From Pseudomonas bohemica (GTDB taxonomy: Bacteria; Pseudomonadota; Gammaproteobacteria; Pseudomonadales; Pseudomonadaceae), in contig NZ_NKHL01000117.1 of assembly GCF_002934685.1 (NCBI RefSeq), positions 42,991 through 106,990 on the forward strand: a stretch of DNA of 64,000 nt, in the 5' to 3' direction. Shown here one piece after another: positions 1 to 8,678 of this stretch. The position numbers were made by a program, and so were the translations under genes. The notes beneath the pieces were generated by a model. That model had not been told where the DNA came from. It did not search any database and saw only the letters and a program-made list of their open reading frames with translations. Each line of letters opens with the position of its first letter. The first letter of the stretch is position 1.

Positions 1-1035
1 TGGTTCCCGAATGTCGCGATCTGGGCCTTCACGCTGGTCATTACCTTGCTGCTGACCGCCACCAACTTGTTCAGCGTCAAAAACTACGGGGAATTCGAAT
101 TCTGGTTCGCATTGATCAAGGTTCTGGCCATCATCGGCTTCGTGATCCTGGGGATCGCGGCGGTGTTCGGCCTGCTGCCAGGCAGCCAGGTCAGTGGTGT
201 CAGCCACCTGTACGACACGCAAGGCTTCCTGCCGAACGGCATGGGCGCGGTGCTGGCAGCGATGTTGACCACCATGTTCTCGTTCATGGGCACCGAGATC
301 GTCACCATCGCGGCGGCGGAATCGAAGAACCCGGGTCAGCAAATCACCAAGGCCACCAATTCGGTGATCTGGCGGATCTGCCTGTTCTATCTGGTGTCGA
401 TCTTCCTGGTCGTGGCGCTGGTGCCGTGGAATGACAGTCGTCTGGCTGACGTCGGTTCGTATCAGACCGTGCTCGACCTGATGGGTATTCCCAACGCCAA
501 GCTGATTGTCGATCTGGTGGTTCTGGTCGCCGTGACCAGCTGCTTGAACTCGGCGCTCTACACCGCTTCGCGCATGCTGTTCTCCCTCGGCAAACGCGGC
601 GACGCACCTGCTGTTTCGCAACGCACCAGCAAGGCCGGCACGCCGTACTGGGCCGTGCTGCTGTCGACCGCGGCGGCATTCGCTGCCGTGTTCGCCAACT
701 ACGTCGCGCCGGCTGCGGTGTTCGACTTCCTGCTCGCCAGCTCCGGTGCCATTGCCCTGTTGGTGTACCTGGTGATCGCTGTCTCGCAACTGCGCATGCG
801 CCGCAAGCGTGAAGCCGAAGGCCAGTCCATCGACTTCCGCATGTGGCTGTTCCCGGGCCTGACCTGGGCGGTGATCGTGTTCATCGTCGCGGTACTGACC
901 ATCATGCTGTTCCAGGAAGGCCACCGCATGGAGATCATCGCCACCGGCCTGCTGAGCATTCTGGTCGTGGCCGCGGGCTTGATCGTGTCGAGCCGCCGCA
1001 AGACGTCGAAAGCGGGAAAGGTTGTGCTCAATTGA
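1..1035 (+). CDS. gabP: GABA permease, 5'-truncated by window edge
   Basis: Amino acid-polyamine-organocation family transporter that imports 4-aminobutyrate through the inner membrane. The reading frame is open from base 1, so the N-terminal part lies outside the window and 344 residues are visible. Several hydrophobic segments alternate with short loops. The segment TEIVTIAAAESKNP, the run TSCLNSALYTASRML and SSGAIALLVYLVIAVSQLRM match my recollection of E. coli GabP closely, which favours GABA over other amino acids as substrate. A hairpin terminator follows directly. GABA is produced by the putrescine pathway encoded at 38-49 kb, although the two loci are not contiguous. Substrate is inferred from family resemblance. 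Confidence 0.88.
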   Translation, partial: WFPNVAIWAFTLVITLLLTATNLFSVKNYGEFEFWFALIKVLAIIGFVILGIAAVFGLLPGSQVSGVSHLYDTQGFLPNGMGAVLAAMLTTMFSFMGTEIVTIAAAESKNPGQQITKATNSVIWRICLFYLVSIFLVVALVPWNDSRLADVGSYQTVLDLMGIPNAKLIVDLVVLVAVTSCLNSALYTASRMLFSLGKRGDAPAVSQRTSKAGTPYWAVLLSTAAAFAAVFANYVAPAAVFDFLLASSGAIALLVYLVIAVSQLRMRRKREAEGQSIDFRMWLFPGLTWAVIVFIVAVLTIMLFQEGHRMEIIATGLLSILVVAAGLIVSSRRKTSKAGKVVLN

Positions 1036-1070
1036 TGGGCGATTGAGTCGGCTTTGCCGGTGAAAAAAGG

Positions 1071-1105
1071 CGGCTGCCATCAGGAGTGATGGTGGCCGTT
1101 TTTTT
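1071..1105 (+). terminator. Rho-independent terminator after gabP
   Basis: A 12-bp stem with one wobble (CGGCTGCCATCA pairing with TGATGGTGGCCG) around a 4-nt loop is followed by seven T. An A-rich run just upstream could make it work in both directions. Confidence 0.8.
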
Positions 1106-1128
1106 GCTTCTGAGGATAGGCAATGATG

Positions 1129-1669
1129 CTAGCGCATCCTTCCCAGCACTGAGTTCCCGCGCATCTGGTGCATCACCACCGCCGCCAGATGCAGCGCCAC
1201 CAATCCCGCCAAAATCGTGCAGAGGACGTGATGCAGTTCGTGCAATTCCAGCAGCGCGACTTTCGAATGAAAGCTGTGGCAGCGGCACAAGCGCCAGAAG
1301 CATGACCGGATGACTCATCATCAACACGCCGGTAATCAAAACGCCTGAAACGGCAGCGTAGATCGCCTTGTGTGCCGCGCTGGCGAGCCGGTCTTGCGCG
1401 TTGCGATGCGTGCGCTGAGGGCGGTTCTTGATCGCTAGCCACAGGCGCCAGGCGAAGAAGGGGATGAATAGGCTGGTGAGTTGGGGGTTGAACAACTCGA
1501 CCCATTGGCGGAAAGGATCGTTCGAGTCCAGTAGCGCCACTCCGAAGCCGCTCAACGTTGCCCAGAGGATGACAGCGGCGGACAGCCAGTGCAGGAGAAT
1601 TCGGGGTTTGGAATAAGCGCTCGCTTCATGCGCTGAGGCTGCGGACGAAGGAGTAGAGAGATGTGTCAA
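1129..1669 (-). pseudogene. Cytochrome b561-like membrane protein, frameshifted
   Basis: The N-terminal half reads as a bacterial cytochrome b561 (CybB type): RILLHWLSAAVILW with a haem-ligand-type His, then FFAWRLWLAIKNRP and AAHKAIYAAVSGVLITGVLMM. Around 1258-1266 the frame is lost. The open frame continues as low-complexity sequence to 1028, while a one-base shift gives LLELHELHHVLCTILAGLVA and then LHLAAVVMHQMRGNSVLG, ending at a stop at 1129-1131. That is the expected fourth helix with its His pair. Corrected length would be 179 residues, normal for the family. Either one base has been gained or the sequence has an error there. A read-through product of 213 residues would lack the last haem ligands. 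Start ATG at 1669. Confidence 0.75.
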
Positions 1670-1760
1670 AACGGCCAGCCTTTATTGAGAAGGAGTTGCA
1701 TTCTCGTGGTGGCGCAAAGCTACCGTCTTGACCAGGGTCATGCAAATTAAAACTGGCGTA

Positions 1761-2252
1761 TTACCGGCGACCTGCGTCTCGGGCGTTCTTCCTTTGCAGG
1801 ATGTCCGAGGCCTCGTTGTAGGCATCCTGGAACGTGTCGCTGCCAAGCCACTCAACGGTTACGTCTTCTTCTTCATCATGGAAGATGCCGCGATAGGTGA
1901 TGAGCAAGGCCATCAGGAAATCCGTGGCCGGGTCTTCTTCTTCCTCTGCAATCACCAGTTCCAGCACCGGGTACTGCAGGAAGACCACGCACATCGCCAG
2001 CAGGCTGATGGCTTCAGCTTTTTTCATCGCCTCGAACAGGTCATCGTAGTCGGCGGGCTCGAAACCGTTCTCCATGATGTCCTTGAAGTCGAAGGTGCTC
2101 AGATCAATCGCGACGTCGTCAAACGGCTCATTGACGAACGGGTGATTGAGCACCGGATGCACCGCGCTCGGCTTGCCCTTGCCCGAACGGTTCTGCTTGG
2201 CCTTGGCTTTGGCGCGCTGGGCACGTTTTTGCTGTTTGTCTGCAGAGGCCAT
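1761..2252 (-). CDS. Conserved hypothetical protein, basic N-terminus and acidic body
   Basis: 163 residues. The first 30 are strongly basic and Lys/Arg/Gln-rich (KQQKRAQRAKAKAKQN). The rest is acidic, with clusters AEEEEDP and HDEEEDVTVEWLG and a hydrophobic helix ISLLAMCVVFLQYPVLELVI near residues 83-102. There is no signal peptide or clear transmembrane segment, so it is probably cytosolic. The ATG at 2252 has AAGGA about eight bases upstream. It lies beside tRNA-Phe and yggX-mutY. I do not recognise a function; the basic tail suggests nucleic-acid or ribosome contact, but that is only a guess. Confidence 0.75.
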   Translation of the reverse strand: MASADKQQKRAQRAKAKAKQNRSGKGKPSAVHPVLNHPFVNEPFDDVAIDLSTFDFKDIMENGFEPADYDDLFEAMKKAEAISLLAMCVVFLQYPVLELVIAEEEEDPATDFLMALLITYRGIFHDEEEDVTVEWLGSDTFQDAYNEASDILQRKNARDAGRR

Positions 2253-2364
2253 GCGGGTCGGTCCTTTTGTAGGCGAGGGTGGTGTTGCGGGCAGCTATTG
2301 AATCGCAGCCGCCGGGATTTACCAAGGGTGGCCGGGCAAAGATTGCTCCGAAAAATCGCGCCCA

Positions 2365-2399
2365 ATAAAAAACCCCTGAATCTTTCAATTCAGGGGTTT
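2365..2399 (-). terminator. Terminator downstream of tRNA-Phe
   Basis: A perfect 11-bp inverted repeat (AAACCCCTGAA / TTCAGGGGTTT) is followed on the minus strand by a T-rich tract, immediately 3' of the tRNA gene. Confidence 0.85.
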
Positions 2400-2410
2400 C
2401 TCGGTATTAG

Positions 2411-2486
2411 TGGTGCCCAGAGACGGAATCGAACCGCCGACACGGGGATTTTCAATCCCCTGCTCTACCGACTGAGCTATCTGGGC
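2411..2486 (-). tRNA. tRNA-Phe (GAA)
   Basis: 76 nt including the encoded CCA. The minus strand reads GCCCAGATAGCTCAGTCGG for the acceptor and D arm. The anticodon stem GGGGA/TCCCC holds the loop TTGAAAA with anticodon GAA, followed by the T-loop motif GTTCGATTC and the pairing strand CTGGGC. The acceptor stem pairs 7/7 apart from normal wobble. Phe identity is clear from the anticodon and overall match to bacterial tRNA-Phe. It forms its own transcript with the terminator just downstream. Confidence 0.97.
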
Positions 2487-2588
2487 AACGGGGCGCATTA
2501 GACGTGTTTTTCAGGAGGTCGTCAAGCGTGTTGTTGAAAAAAATTTGAATTATTTCCTCCGCTTACGACTAACACCGTCTGCAAAGAG

Positions 2589-2861
2589 TTATTCGGACGG
2601 CGGAACGTAGCCTTCGGCCTTGGCGTATTCTTCGCCCGAGAGGTACTTGTCCATCTCGGCCTGCAGGAACTTGCGGTCTTCGGCGTTCATCATGTTCAAG
2701 CGACGCTCGTTGATGAGCAGGGTTTGGTGTTTCTGCCAGTCGGCCCAGGCTTTCTGCGAGACGTGGTTGTAGATGTCCTCGCCCTTGGCGCCGGGATACG
2801 GTGGGCGCTCCAGGCCTGGCAGTTCTTCTTTGTACTTGCGGCACATTACGGTGCGGGTCAT
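2589..2861 (-). CDS. yggX: Probable Fe(2+)-trafficking / oxidative damage protection protein YggX
   Basis: 90-residue cytosolic protein of the YggX family, linked in enterobacteria to Fe(II) handling and protection of Fe-S clusters from oxidants. The N-terminal MCRKYKEELPGL with conserved Cys7, PPYPGAKG and the NMMNAEDRKFL segment are hallmarks, and length is normal. Its ATG (2861) overlaps the mutY stop in an ATGA arrangement, so the two are translationally coupled. AGGAG precedes the start. Coupling to MutY, an Fe-S DNA glycosylase acting on 8-oxoguanine mispairs, fits a shared oxidative-stress role. Confidence 0.93.
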   Translation of the reverse strand: MTRTVMCRKYKEELPGLERPPYPGAKGEDIYNHVSQKAWADWQKHQTLLINERRLNMMNAEDRKFLQAEMDKYLSGEEYAKAEGYVPPSE

Positions 2862-3925
2862 GACGACTCTCCTGCATTCAATACGTCGGCTGCGTTCTTC
2901 AGCAGCTTCTTCACCGGGGCAGCGAGGCCCAAGCGCGGCGGGGTGGCGAGGTTATACCAGAGCCAGTCGTCCTCGGCCACGTGATGGACGGACTCCTGGA
3001 CCCGGACCAGCCACGGCTCGATGGTCAACTGAAAGTGGCTGAAGGTGTGGACCAGTTCGGGCATGGCCTGATGCTCACCCAACTTCAGCGCATGTTGATC
3101 GGCCAGATGCTGCATGTCGCCGAATTCGTCCAGCTGCGGGAGGCTCCATAGCCCGCCCCACAAACCGGTCGAAGGACGACGGTACAGCAGAATCTCGCCT
3201 TGGTGGTTGGCGAAGATCGGCATCAGGGTGCGTTTCTGCGGGACCGTCTTGCGTGGCTTTGGAATCGGATAACGGGTTTCCTGGCCGAGCATGTGCGCTT
3301 CGCAGCCACGTTCCAGCGGGCACAGCAGGCAGCTGGGCCTGCTGCGGGTGCAGAGGGTGGCGCCCAGGTCCATCATCGCTTGAGTGTAGTGGTTGACCCG
3401 GCTATGCGGCGTGAAGCGTTCTGCGGTCGCCCACATCTGTTTGGCGACCTTCGGCTCACCCGGGTAGCCCTCTTGAGCGGTAAAGCGCGCCAGAACGCGT
3501 TTGACGTTGCCGTCGAGGATCGGCGCACGCAGGCCCATGCTGATGCTGGCGATCGCGCCCGCGGTGGATTGGCCGATGCCGGGCAATTCAGTGAGCTTCT
3601 CTACATCGCGAGGGAATTGGCCGCCATGCTCGGCGACGACGATCTTCGCCGCTTTCTGCAGATTGCGGGCGCGGGTGTAATAGCCCAGCCCGGTCCACAG
3701 ATGCAGCACTTCGTCTTCGGGCGCGTCGGCCAGGGCTTGAACCGTGGGCAGGGCTTCCATGAAGCGATCGAAGTAGCCCAGGACGGTGCCGACCTGGGTT
3801 TGTTGCAGCATGATTTCCGACACCCAGACGCGATAGGGCGTGATGTCGTGTTGCCAGGGAAGATCGTGGCGGCCGTGACGGTCGTACCAGTCGAGGACGG
3901 CGGAGGAGAACTGCTCGGGTTGCAT
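2858..3925 (-). CDS. mutY: A/G-specific adenine DNA glycosylase MutY
   Basis: Removes adenine mispaired with 8-oxoguanine or guanine in base excision repair. 355 residues, usual length. The N-terminal HhH-GPD domain contains SEIMLQQTQV with catalytic Glu37, the helix-hairpin-helix LPGIGQSTAGAI, and LDGNVKRVLAR with the conserved Asp. A [4Fe-4S] motif C-x6-C-x2-C-x5-C is present in CTRSRPSCLLCPLERGC. The C-terminal NUDIX-like domain (about 230-355) that recognises 8-oxoguanine is present. The gene is co-transcribed with yggX. The ATG at 3925 matches the usual MutY N-terminus. No defect is seen. Confidence 0.97.
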   Translation of the reverse strand: MQPEQFSSAVLDWYDRHGRHDLPWQHDITPYRVWVSEIMLQQTQVGTVLGYFDRFMEALPTVQALADAPEDEVLHLWTGLGYYTRARNLQKAAKIVVAEHGGQFPRDVEKLTELPGIGQSTAGAIASISMGLRAPILDGNVKRVLARFTAQEGYPGEPKVAKQMWATAERFTPHSRVNHYTQAMMDLGATLCTRSRPSCLLCPLERGCEAHMLGQETRYPIPKPRKTVPQKRTLMPIFANHQGEILLYRRPSTGLWGGLWSLPQLDEFGDMQHLADQHALKLGEHQAMPELVHTFSHFQLTIEPWLVRVQESVHHVAEDDWLWYNLATPPRLGLAAPVKKLLKNAADVLNAGESS

Positions 3926-3977
3926 CGTGGTTCCGGGGGGGCAGGGAAAAGTTTAAGGGAGGGTTGCCCCGATCCCT

Positions 3978-4070
3978 GTGGGAGCTTGCGCAAGTTACGA
4001 CGCTGGCGAAGGCGGAGTGTCTGAAGAACCGCTTTCGCCAGCGCCGTAACCTGCGTGCGCAAGCTCCCAC
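3978..4070. repeat. REP-like intergenic palindrome, 3' of the asmA-family gene
   Basis: The left arm GTGGGAGCTTGCGCAAGTTA, with the following CGCTGGCGAAGGCGG, pairs imperfectly with CCGCTTTCGCCAGCGCCGTA, then CCTGCGTGCGCAAGCTCCCAC. This gives a long cruciform-capable element. It differs from the other copies by CTTGCGCAAG in place of the GAGCTTGCTC core, so it may be a distinct subtype. Confidence 0.75.
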
Positions 4071-4113
4071 GTGTATTGCGTCGTTCTGCCGACTTCTGAT
4101 CGGCAGCGCAGGG

Positions 4114-6342
4114 TTACCGCTTGAACAATCCCTTGATGGCATCCTTGAGCTCGGGACTGACCTTGTCCCCCAGCTTTTCGTCGATCTTGTCGCCAATGCG
4201 ATCGGTGGCGAGTTTCGCGGCGATTTTGCCCAGCCCTTCGTTGTCCAGGCGACAGGCCTTGGCGCCCAGCTCTAGCGGGCCGCGGCAGAGGATCGGCCAT
4301 TCGATGCCGACGAAGCGCGGATTCACTTCGCAGGCCGGATCTGGCATGTCGCTCTTGTCGCCTTCGATGATCACGCCGACGCGGTAGTTCATGCCCATCA
4401 CGCGCAAGTCGATGTCGCCATCGCCATTGACCGTCAGGCCCGGCGTGCGGACTTTCAGGTCCGGATTGCTGGCCACGCCGTTGCGCAACACCAGATTGCC
4501 ATTGAGCTGCTGGAACGGCGTGTCCTTGCCGAGCGGATCACCGCTGAGGGTTTTGCGATTGAGCACCGAAATCCCTCGGCACAGCTGCTGCTCAAGGTTG
4601 GCATTGACCAGTACCCCGTCGTTCAGCGCGATGTTGGCGGTGCCGTTGAGGCTTTCCACCAGCGCTTTCTGGCTGTTGCCCTTGGCCGTGACGTCACTGT
4701 TCAGCGTCAGCAGGCCACGCAGCGGAGGCGTGGTGCCATGACTCTGGATGAAATGCTCGACCGGGACTTTTGCGATCCGCGTCTGCACGCTGGCCAATGG
4801 CACTTCCGGGCGCACATCGAGGTTGCCTTTGACTTCGAAGTTGCCGTTGTAGAGGTCGCCGCGCAGGCTGTCGAGTTTGACTACGCCATCGAGCGCCGAG
4901 GTTTTCAGCGCGGCATTCTGGATCGGCAGTTTCTCAACCGTCAGCTTGCCGAAACTCAGATCGGCGTCGACATCGAGCTTGCGCATGCGCTCCAGCGGCA
5001 GCAGCCTCGCGTCGCTCCACGCGCCCTGCGTCGGCTGGTTCGGTAGCGGCGAGGTACCCGATGCAGCCATGGCTTGGGCTTCACCGCTTTGCACTTCGGA
5101 TTTACGCGCAGCGCCGGCGGCCTTGGCCTGATCGCTCTGCGGTGGACGATAACGGTCGGCGTCGAAGTTGTCGGCCTTGAGTTGCAGGCGCAGCGACTGC
5201 CTGGCGAAGTCTTCGACGGCCACTCGACCGGTGAAGGTGCTGTCGTCGATTCTCATCGTCAGATCATCCAGCGAAACGCTGTTTTGCGTTGCCGCGATAC
5301 GACTGACCATTTCCAGTCGGGTCAGGCTGTTTTCGCCCAGAGTCGGCGCGGTCTGGCCGATGCTGTCGAGGAATTCGCGGACGTTGAACTGGGCGATGGA
5401 AATGCCGCCGCTCAGTTGCGGGGCCTTGTCCAGATCACGCACATGCAGCTCACCCAGGGCACGCAGCTGGTTGGCCGACAGCTTGAGGTTGGTCCATTCG
5501 GCAACGTTGGCCGACAGGTCTGCCAGCAGTTGACCCTGTGCAGAGAACGTCAGCGTCTTGCCTTGCAGCGGATCGCCTGCCGCTTCGCCCGAGAAACGCA
5601 TGTCATCGAGTTGATAACGCTTGAGCGCGCGGTCGAAGCGCAGTTTGCCGGTGAGTTCGGTCTTGGTGCGCACGACCGGCTGATTGGTGCTGAGGAATGC
5701 CGTCAGCTTGATTGGAATGTCGGTCGCGTTGTGCACGGGACCGGTGCTCAGCTGAATGCTTTCGGCGGTGAATTGCCGGGCCTTCTGCATGTCATTGAAA
5801 TCGACGCGGGCGTTGTTCACGGTGAGGCTGTCGATGTCCAGCTTGAGCGGTTGCCAGGTTTTTTCCGGCTGGGCTGGCGCAGGCTCGGCGGGGGGCTGTG
5901 CTGCAACTGGCGGCTGCGCCGGATTGGCTGCAGTGGCCGGCGTCTTGCCGATGTCTTCCCAGTTGCCGTGGCCGGTTTCATCGCGGGTCAGCATGAGGCT
6001 CAGACCCTCGACGCGCACGTCGCTCATCTGCACTTCCTTGCGCAGCAGCGGCAGCACGCGCACGGAAAGACCGAGCATCTGCAGGTCGGCGAAAGGTTTG
6101 TTCGGCTCGGTCAACGTGGCAATGCTCGCATCGTGCAGCTCCAGACCCAACCAGGGAAACAGGCTCCAGCCGATATCGCCATTGAGCGTCAGCTCGACAT
6201 GGGCCCGATCACGAACCAATTTACGAATCTCGTCTTTGTAGTCGTTGGGATCAAACAGATGGGTCAAGGCAAAGCCGAGAGCCACGATGATCAGCAACAG
6301 CCCGAGAATGAATAGTCCCAGGATTTTGCCGAACGCTTTCAT
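4114..6342 (-). CDS. AsmA family protein
   Basis: 742-residue inner-membrane-anchored periplasmic protein of the AsmA/bridge-like lipid transfer group, associated with phospholipid movement to or assembly of the outer membrane. A single N-terminal transmembrane helix (ILGLFILGLLLIIVALGFAL, about residues 8-27) is followed by the AsmA signature FDPNDYKDEIRKLV and by a GDIGWSLFPWLGLEL segment. A Pro/Ala-rich linker lies near residues 135-160. The C-terminal AsmA_2 part contains SLNGTANIALNDGVLV and ends in a Lys-rich helix. ATG 6342 has AAGGA upstream. It lies upstream of mutY, separated by a repeat, so joint transcription is possible but not shown. Confidence 0.9.
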   Translation of the reverse strand: MKAFGKILGLFILGLLLIIVALGFALTHLFDPNDYKDEIRKLVRDRAHVELTLNGDIGWSLFPWLGLELHDASIATLTEPNKPFADLQMLGLSVRVLPLLRKEVQMSDVRVEGLSLMLTRDETGHGNWEDIGKTPATAANPAQPPVAAQPPAEPAPAQPEKTWQPLKLDIDSLTVNNARVDFNDMQKARQFTAESIQLSTGPVHNATDIPIKLTAFLSTNQPVVRTKTELTGKLRFDRALKRYQLDDMRFSGEAAGDPLQGKTLTFSAQGQLLADLSANVAEWTNLKLSANQLRALGELHVRDLDKAPQLSGGISIAQFNVREFLDSIGQTAPTLGENSLTRLEMVSRIAATQNSVSLDDLTMRIDDSTFTGRVAVEDFARQSLRLQLKADNFDADRYRPPQSDQAKAAGAARKSEVQSGEAQAMAASGTSPLPNQPTQGAWSDARLLPLERMRKLDVDADLSFGKLTVEKLPIQNAALKTSALDGVVKLDSLRGDLYNGNFEVKGNLDVRPEVPLASVQTRIAKVPVEHFIQSHGTTPPLRGLLTLNSDVTAKGNSQKALVESLNGTANIALNDGVLVNANLEQQLCRGISVLNRKTLSGDPLGKDTPFQQLNGNLVLRNGVASNPDLKVRTPGLTVNGDGDIDLRVMGMNYRVGVIIEGDKSDMPDPACEVNPRFVGIEWPILCRGPLELGAKACRLDNEGLGKIAAKLATDRIGDKIDEKLGDKVSPELKDAIKGLFKR

Positions 6343-6734
6343 GGGCGAGTCCTTGTAATCGAGTCGTTCAAAATTTAGCCCGCGAGTATAGCGTTCTCAC
6401 GCAGGCATCGGGCTTTGATCGGCCGTGCGAGGTATGCGGGGAATGTACGCAAAAAACGCGACAGCAGGAAATGGCTGTCGATGCGGCGGGTTCCTGCAGA
6501 TCGTGTTGCCAATTCAGACAATGACAGACGGTATAAAAAAGGTAGTAGCAGAATGCTGTATCTGATGCAGCAAATGCTAATCTCTCGCTGTTCGCAGGTC
6601 ATATCTGCGTCGAATTGTCGCGTAAAGAGACTCCCTGCCGATAAAACTCCCGATGCCTGCGTGCATTAAGAGGGGTGGCGGAGCGATGTCGCCGTTCTTG
6701 CGGGGCACAACTACAAATAGGGGCAAAAAAAATA
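6343..6734. other. Divergent intergenic region between the AsmA-family and MFS genes
   Basis: 392 bases without a convincing gene. On the minus strand TATACT at 6385-6390 is a good -10 for the AsmA-family gene, although no good -35 is evident. On the plus strand TATAAA near 6531-6536, in an AT-richer stretch, is a candidate -10 for the transporter. Reading frames here have no family resemblance. Confidence 0.45.
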
Positions 6735-8396
6735 ATGACTTCGAGCACTGCTCTGGGCGGCTCTGTCGCTCAGCCTGCGTTCTTGTCCAAAGAGCGCATT
6801 ATCGCCAAACGTGGCTTCAACCGCTGGCTGGTTCCACCCGCTGCGTTGGCCATTCATCTGTGTATCGGCATGGCCTATGGCTTCTCGGTGTTCTGGTTGC
6901 CGCTGTCCAAGGCAATCGGCATCAAGACTGCCGTCGCCTGCCCGGCTGACATGGGTTTTTTCGAGCAAGTCTTTTCGTCCAGCTGTGACTGGCCGATCTC
7001 CATGCTCGGCTGGATCTATACACTGTTCTTCATCTTCCTGGGCTGTTCGGCGGCCATCTGGGGCGGCTGGCTGGAACACGCAGGCCCACGCAAGGCTGGT
7101 GTGGTTTCAGCGCTGTGCTGGTGTGGCGGTTTGCTGATCTCGGCGCTGGGCGTCTACACCCACCAGATCTGGCTGATGTGGATCGGCTCCGGCGTGATCG
7201 GCGGTATCGGCCTGGGGCTGGGTTACATTTCCCCGGTATCGACCCTGATCAAGTGGTTCCCGGATAAGCGCGGCATGGCCACCGGTATGGCGATCATGGG
7301 CTTCGGTGGCGGCGCAATGGTGGGTGCTCCACTGGCGACCGCGCTGATGAGCCACTTCGCCACGCCAGACAGCGTCGGCGTATGGCAAAGCTTCGTGGCG
7401 ATGGCCGTGATCTACTTCGTGTTCATGATTGGCGGTGCCTTGTCCTACCGCGTTCCGCCAACTGGGTGGAAACCTGAAGGCTGGACCGCGCCTGCGAAGA
7501 AAACCAACAGCGCGATGATCACCAACCGCCACGTACACGTCAACGTCGCGTGGAAAACCCCGCAATTCCGTCTGGTGTGGCTGGTGCTGTGCCTGAACGT
7601 TTCGGCGGGTATCGGCATCCTCGGCATGGCTTCGCCGCTGCTGCAGGAAGTGTTCGGCGGCAGATTGCTGAACACCGATCAGGGCTTCTCGCAACTGGAC
7701 CCCGCGCAACTGGCCGCCATTGCTGCCATCGCGGCGGGCTTCACCGGCTTGCTGAGCCTGTTCAACATCGGCGGTCGCTTCTTCTGGGCCTCGTTCTCCG
7801 ACTACATCGGCCGTAAAGCCACCTATTTCGTGTTCTTCGCGCTGGGTTTTTTGCTCTACGCGTCGGTTCCGACCCTGGGTCATCTGGGCAGCGTTGCGCT
7901 TTTCGTAGCGGCGTTCTGCGTGGTGCTGTCGATGTACGGTGGCGGTTTCGCGACCGTGCCGGCTTATCTGGCTGACTTGTTCGGTACGCAAATGGTTGGC
8001 GCGATCCACGGTCGTCTGCTGACCGCCTGGGCTGCGGCGGGTGTGTTGGGACCGGTGTTGGTGAACTACCTGCGCGAGTATCAACTGAGCCACGGCGTTG
8101 CGCGCGCGGATGCTTACGACATCACGCTGTACATCCTCGCAGGTCTGCTGGTGCTGGGCTTTATCTGCAACATGCTGGTACGCCCGGTGGCTGACAAATA
8201 CTTCATGACCGACGAGCAATTGAGGGCTGAACAGGCGATTGGTCACGATGCAGGCGCTGACCACACCACCTCGCTGGAGTGGAAAGCCGATCCGAGCACC
8301 AAGCCGCTGGCGATCCTGGCCTGGCTGGCCGTGGGCATTCCGTTGGCGTGGGGCGTTTGGGTCACGCTGCAGAAAACGGCGGTGTTGTTCCATTAA
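6735..8396 (+). CDS. OFA-family MFS transporter (oxalate/formate antiporter-like)
   Basis: 553-residue inner-membrane transporter, probably for a small carboxylate. About 12 hydrophobic segments. The first (FNRWLVPPAALAIHLCIGMA) and the motifs GWIYTLFFIFLGCSAAIWGG, SPVSTLIKWFPDKRGMATGM and NIGGRFFWASFSDYIGRK are typical of the oxalate:formate antiporter family. A long loop near residues 60-85 (VACPADMGFFEQVFSSSCDW) is characteristic of the larger proteobacterial members. I start at ATG 6735 because GGGGC lies ten bases upstream. An upstream in-frame start at 6675 would add 20 residues of non-membrane sequence. Substrate is unknown. It is monocistronic, with a hairpin and a REP element behind it. 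Confidence 0.85.
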   Translation: MTSSTALGGSVAQPAFLSKERIIAKRGFNRWLVPPAALAIHLCIGMAYGFSVFWLPLSKAIGIKTAVACPADMGFFEQVFSSSCDWPISMLGWIYTLFFIFLGCSAAIWGGWLEHAGPRKAGVVSALCWCGGLLISALGVYTHQIWLMWIGSGVIGGIGLGLGYISPVSTLIKWFPDKRGMATGMAIMGFGGGAMVGAPLATALMSHFATPDSVGVWQSFVAMAVIYFVFMIGGALSYRVPPTGWKPEGWTAPAKKTNSAMITNRHVHVNVAWKTPQFRLVWLVLCLNVSAGIGILGMASPLLQEVFGGRLLNTDQGFSQLDPAQLAAIAAIAAGFTGLLSLFNIGGRFFWASFSDYIGRKATYFVFFALGFLLYASVPTLGHLGSVALFVAAFCVVLSMYGGGFATVPAYLADLFGTQMVGAIHGRLLTAWAAAGVLGPVLVNYLREYQLSHGVARADAYDITLYILAGLLVLGFICNMLVRPVADKYFMTDEQLRAEQAIGHDAGADHTTSLEWKADPSTKPLAILAWLAVGIPLAWGVWVTLQKTAVLFH

Positions 8397-8408
8397 GCCG
8401 CTAGCTCT

Positions 8409-8434
8409 TCCAGCCTGAAGAGGTTTCAGGCTGG
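8409..8434 (+). terminator. Hairpin after the MFS gene
   Basis: CCAGCCTGAA / TTCAGGCTGG forms a perfect 10-bp stem with a short loop just past the stop codon. There is no T-tract, so termination is plausible but not certain. Confidence 0.5.
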
Positions 8435-8443
8435 CGCTGAACC

Positions 8444-8532
8444 TGTGGGAGCGAGCTTGCTCGCCAAAGGGGTCTTACAGTCAGCAGAGATGTTGAATGT
8501 GAGGGCCCATTGGCGAGCAAGCTCGCTCCCAC
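8444..8532. repeat. REP-type palindrome (GAGCTTGCTC core), inverted pair
   Basis: TGTGGGAGCGAGCTTGCTCG and its inverted partner CGAGCAAGCTCGCTCCCAC flank about 50 bases. Same family as copies at 11011, 11930, 33681, 37000, 44708, 49077, 61648, 62799 and 63635. Confidence 0.9.
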
Positions 8533-8612
8533 GTTCGTTCAGTGGCGCTTGTACAGACATGTCTATCGGCGCCACCCGCTGATTCACTCTGTCAGCCATA
8601 ACACGTCTCGTG

Positions 8613-8641
8613 TTTCTGTTTCTCCGCCACGCGCCTATAAT
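8613..8641 (+). promoter_or_regulatory. Candidate sigma70 promoter of hisB
   Basis: A perfect TATAAT sits at 8636-8641, 38 bases before the hisB ATG. The -35 position is weak (TTTCTG at 8613 with a 17-base spacer). Confidence 0.5.
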
Positions 8642-8678
8642 GTCCGCCTTTTCGCCCAATGATTTTGCGGAGCTGGTG

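Noticed and set aside
1086..1313. Small plus-strand frame over the b561 3' end
   Set aside because: It overlaps the terminator and lies antisense to the recognisable b561 C-terminal helix; no ribosome binding site.
2411..2486. tRNA-Phe as an integration site
   Set aside because: No duplicated tRNA 3' end or integrase gene was seen; both sides are conserved core genes.
5074..6315. 413-residue open frame antisense to the AsmA-family gene
   Set aside because: Shadow of a well-supported gene in GC-rich DNA; composition is odd (Gln/Arg/Val-rich) with no domain resemblance.
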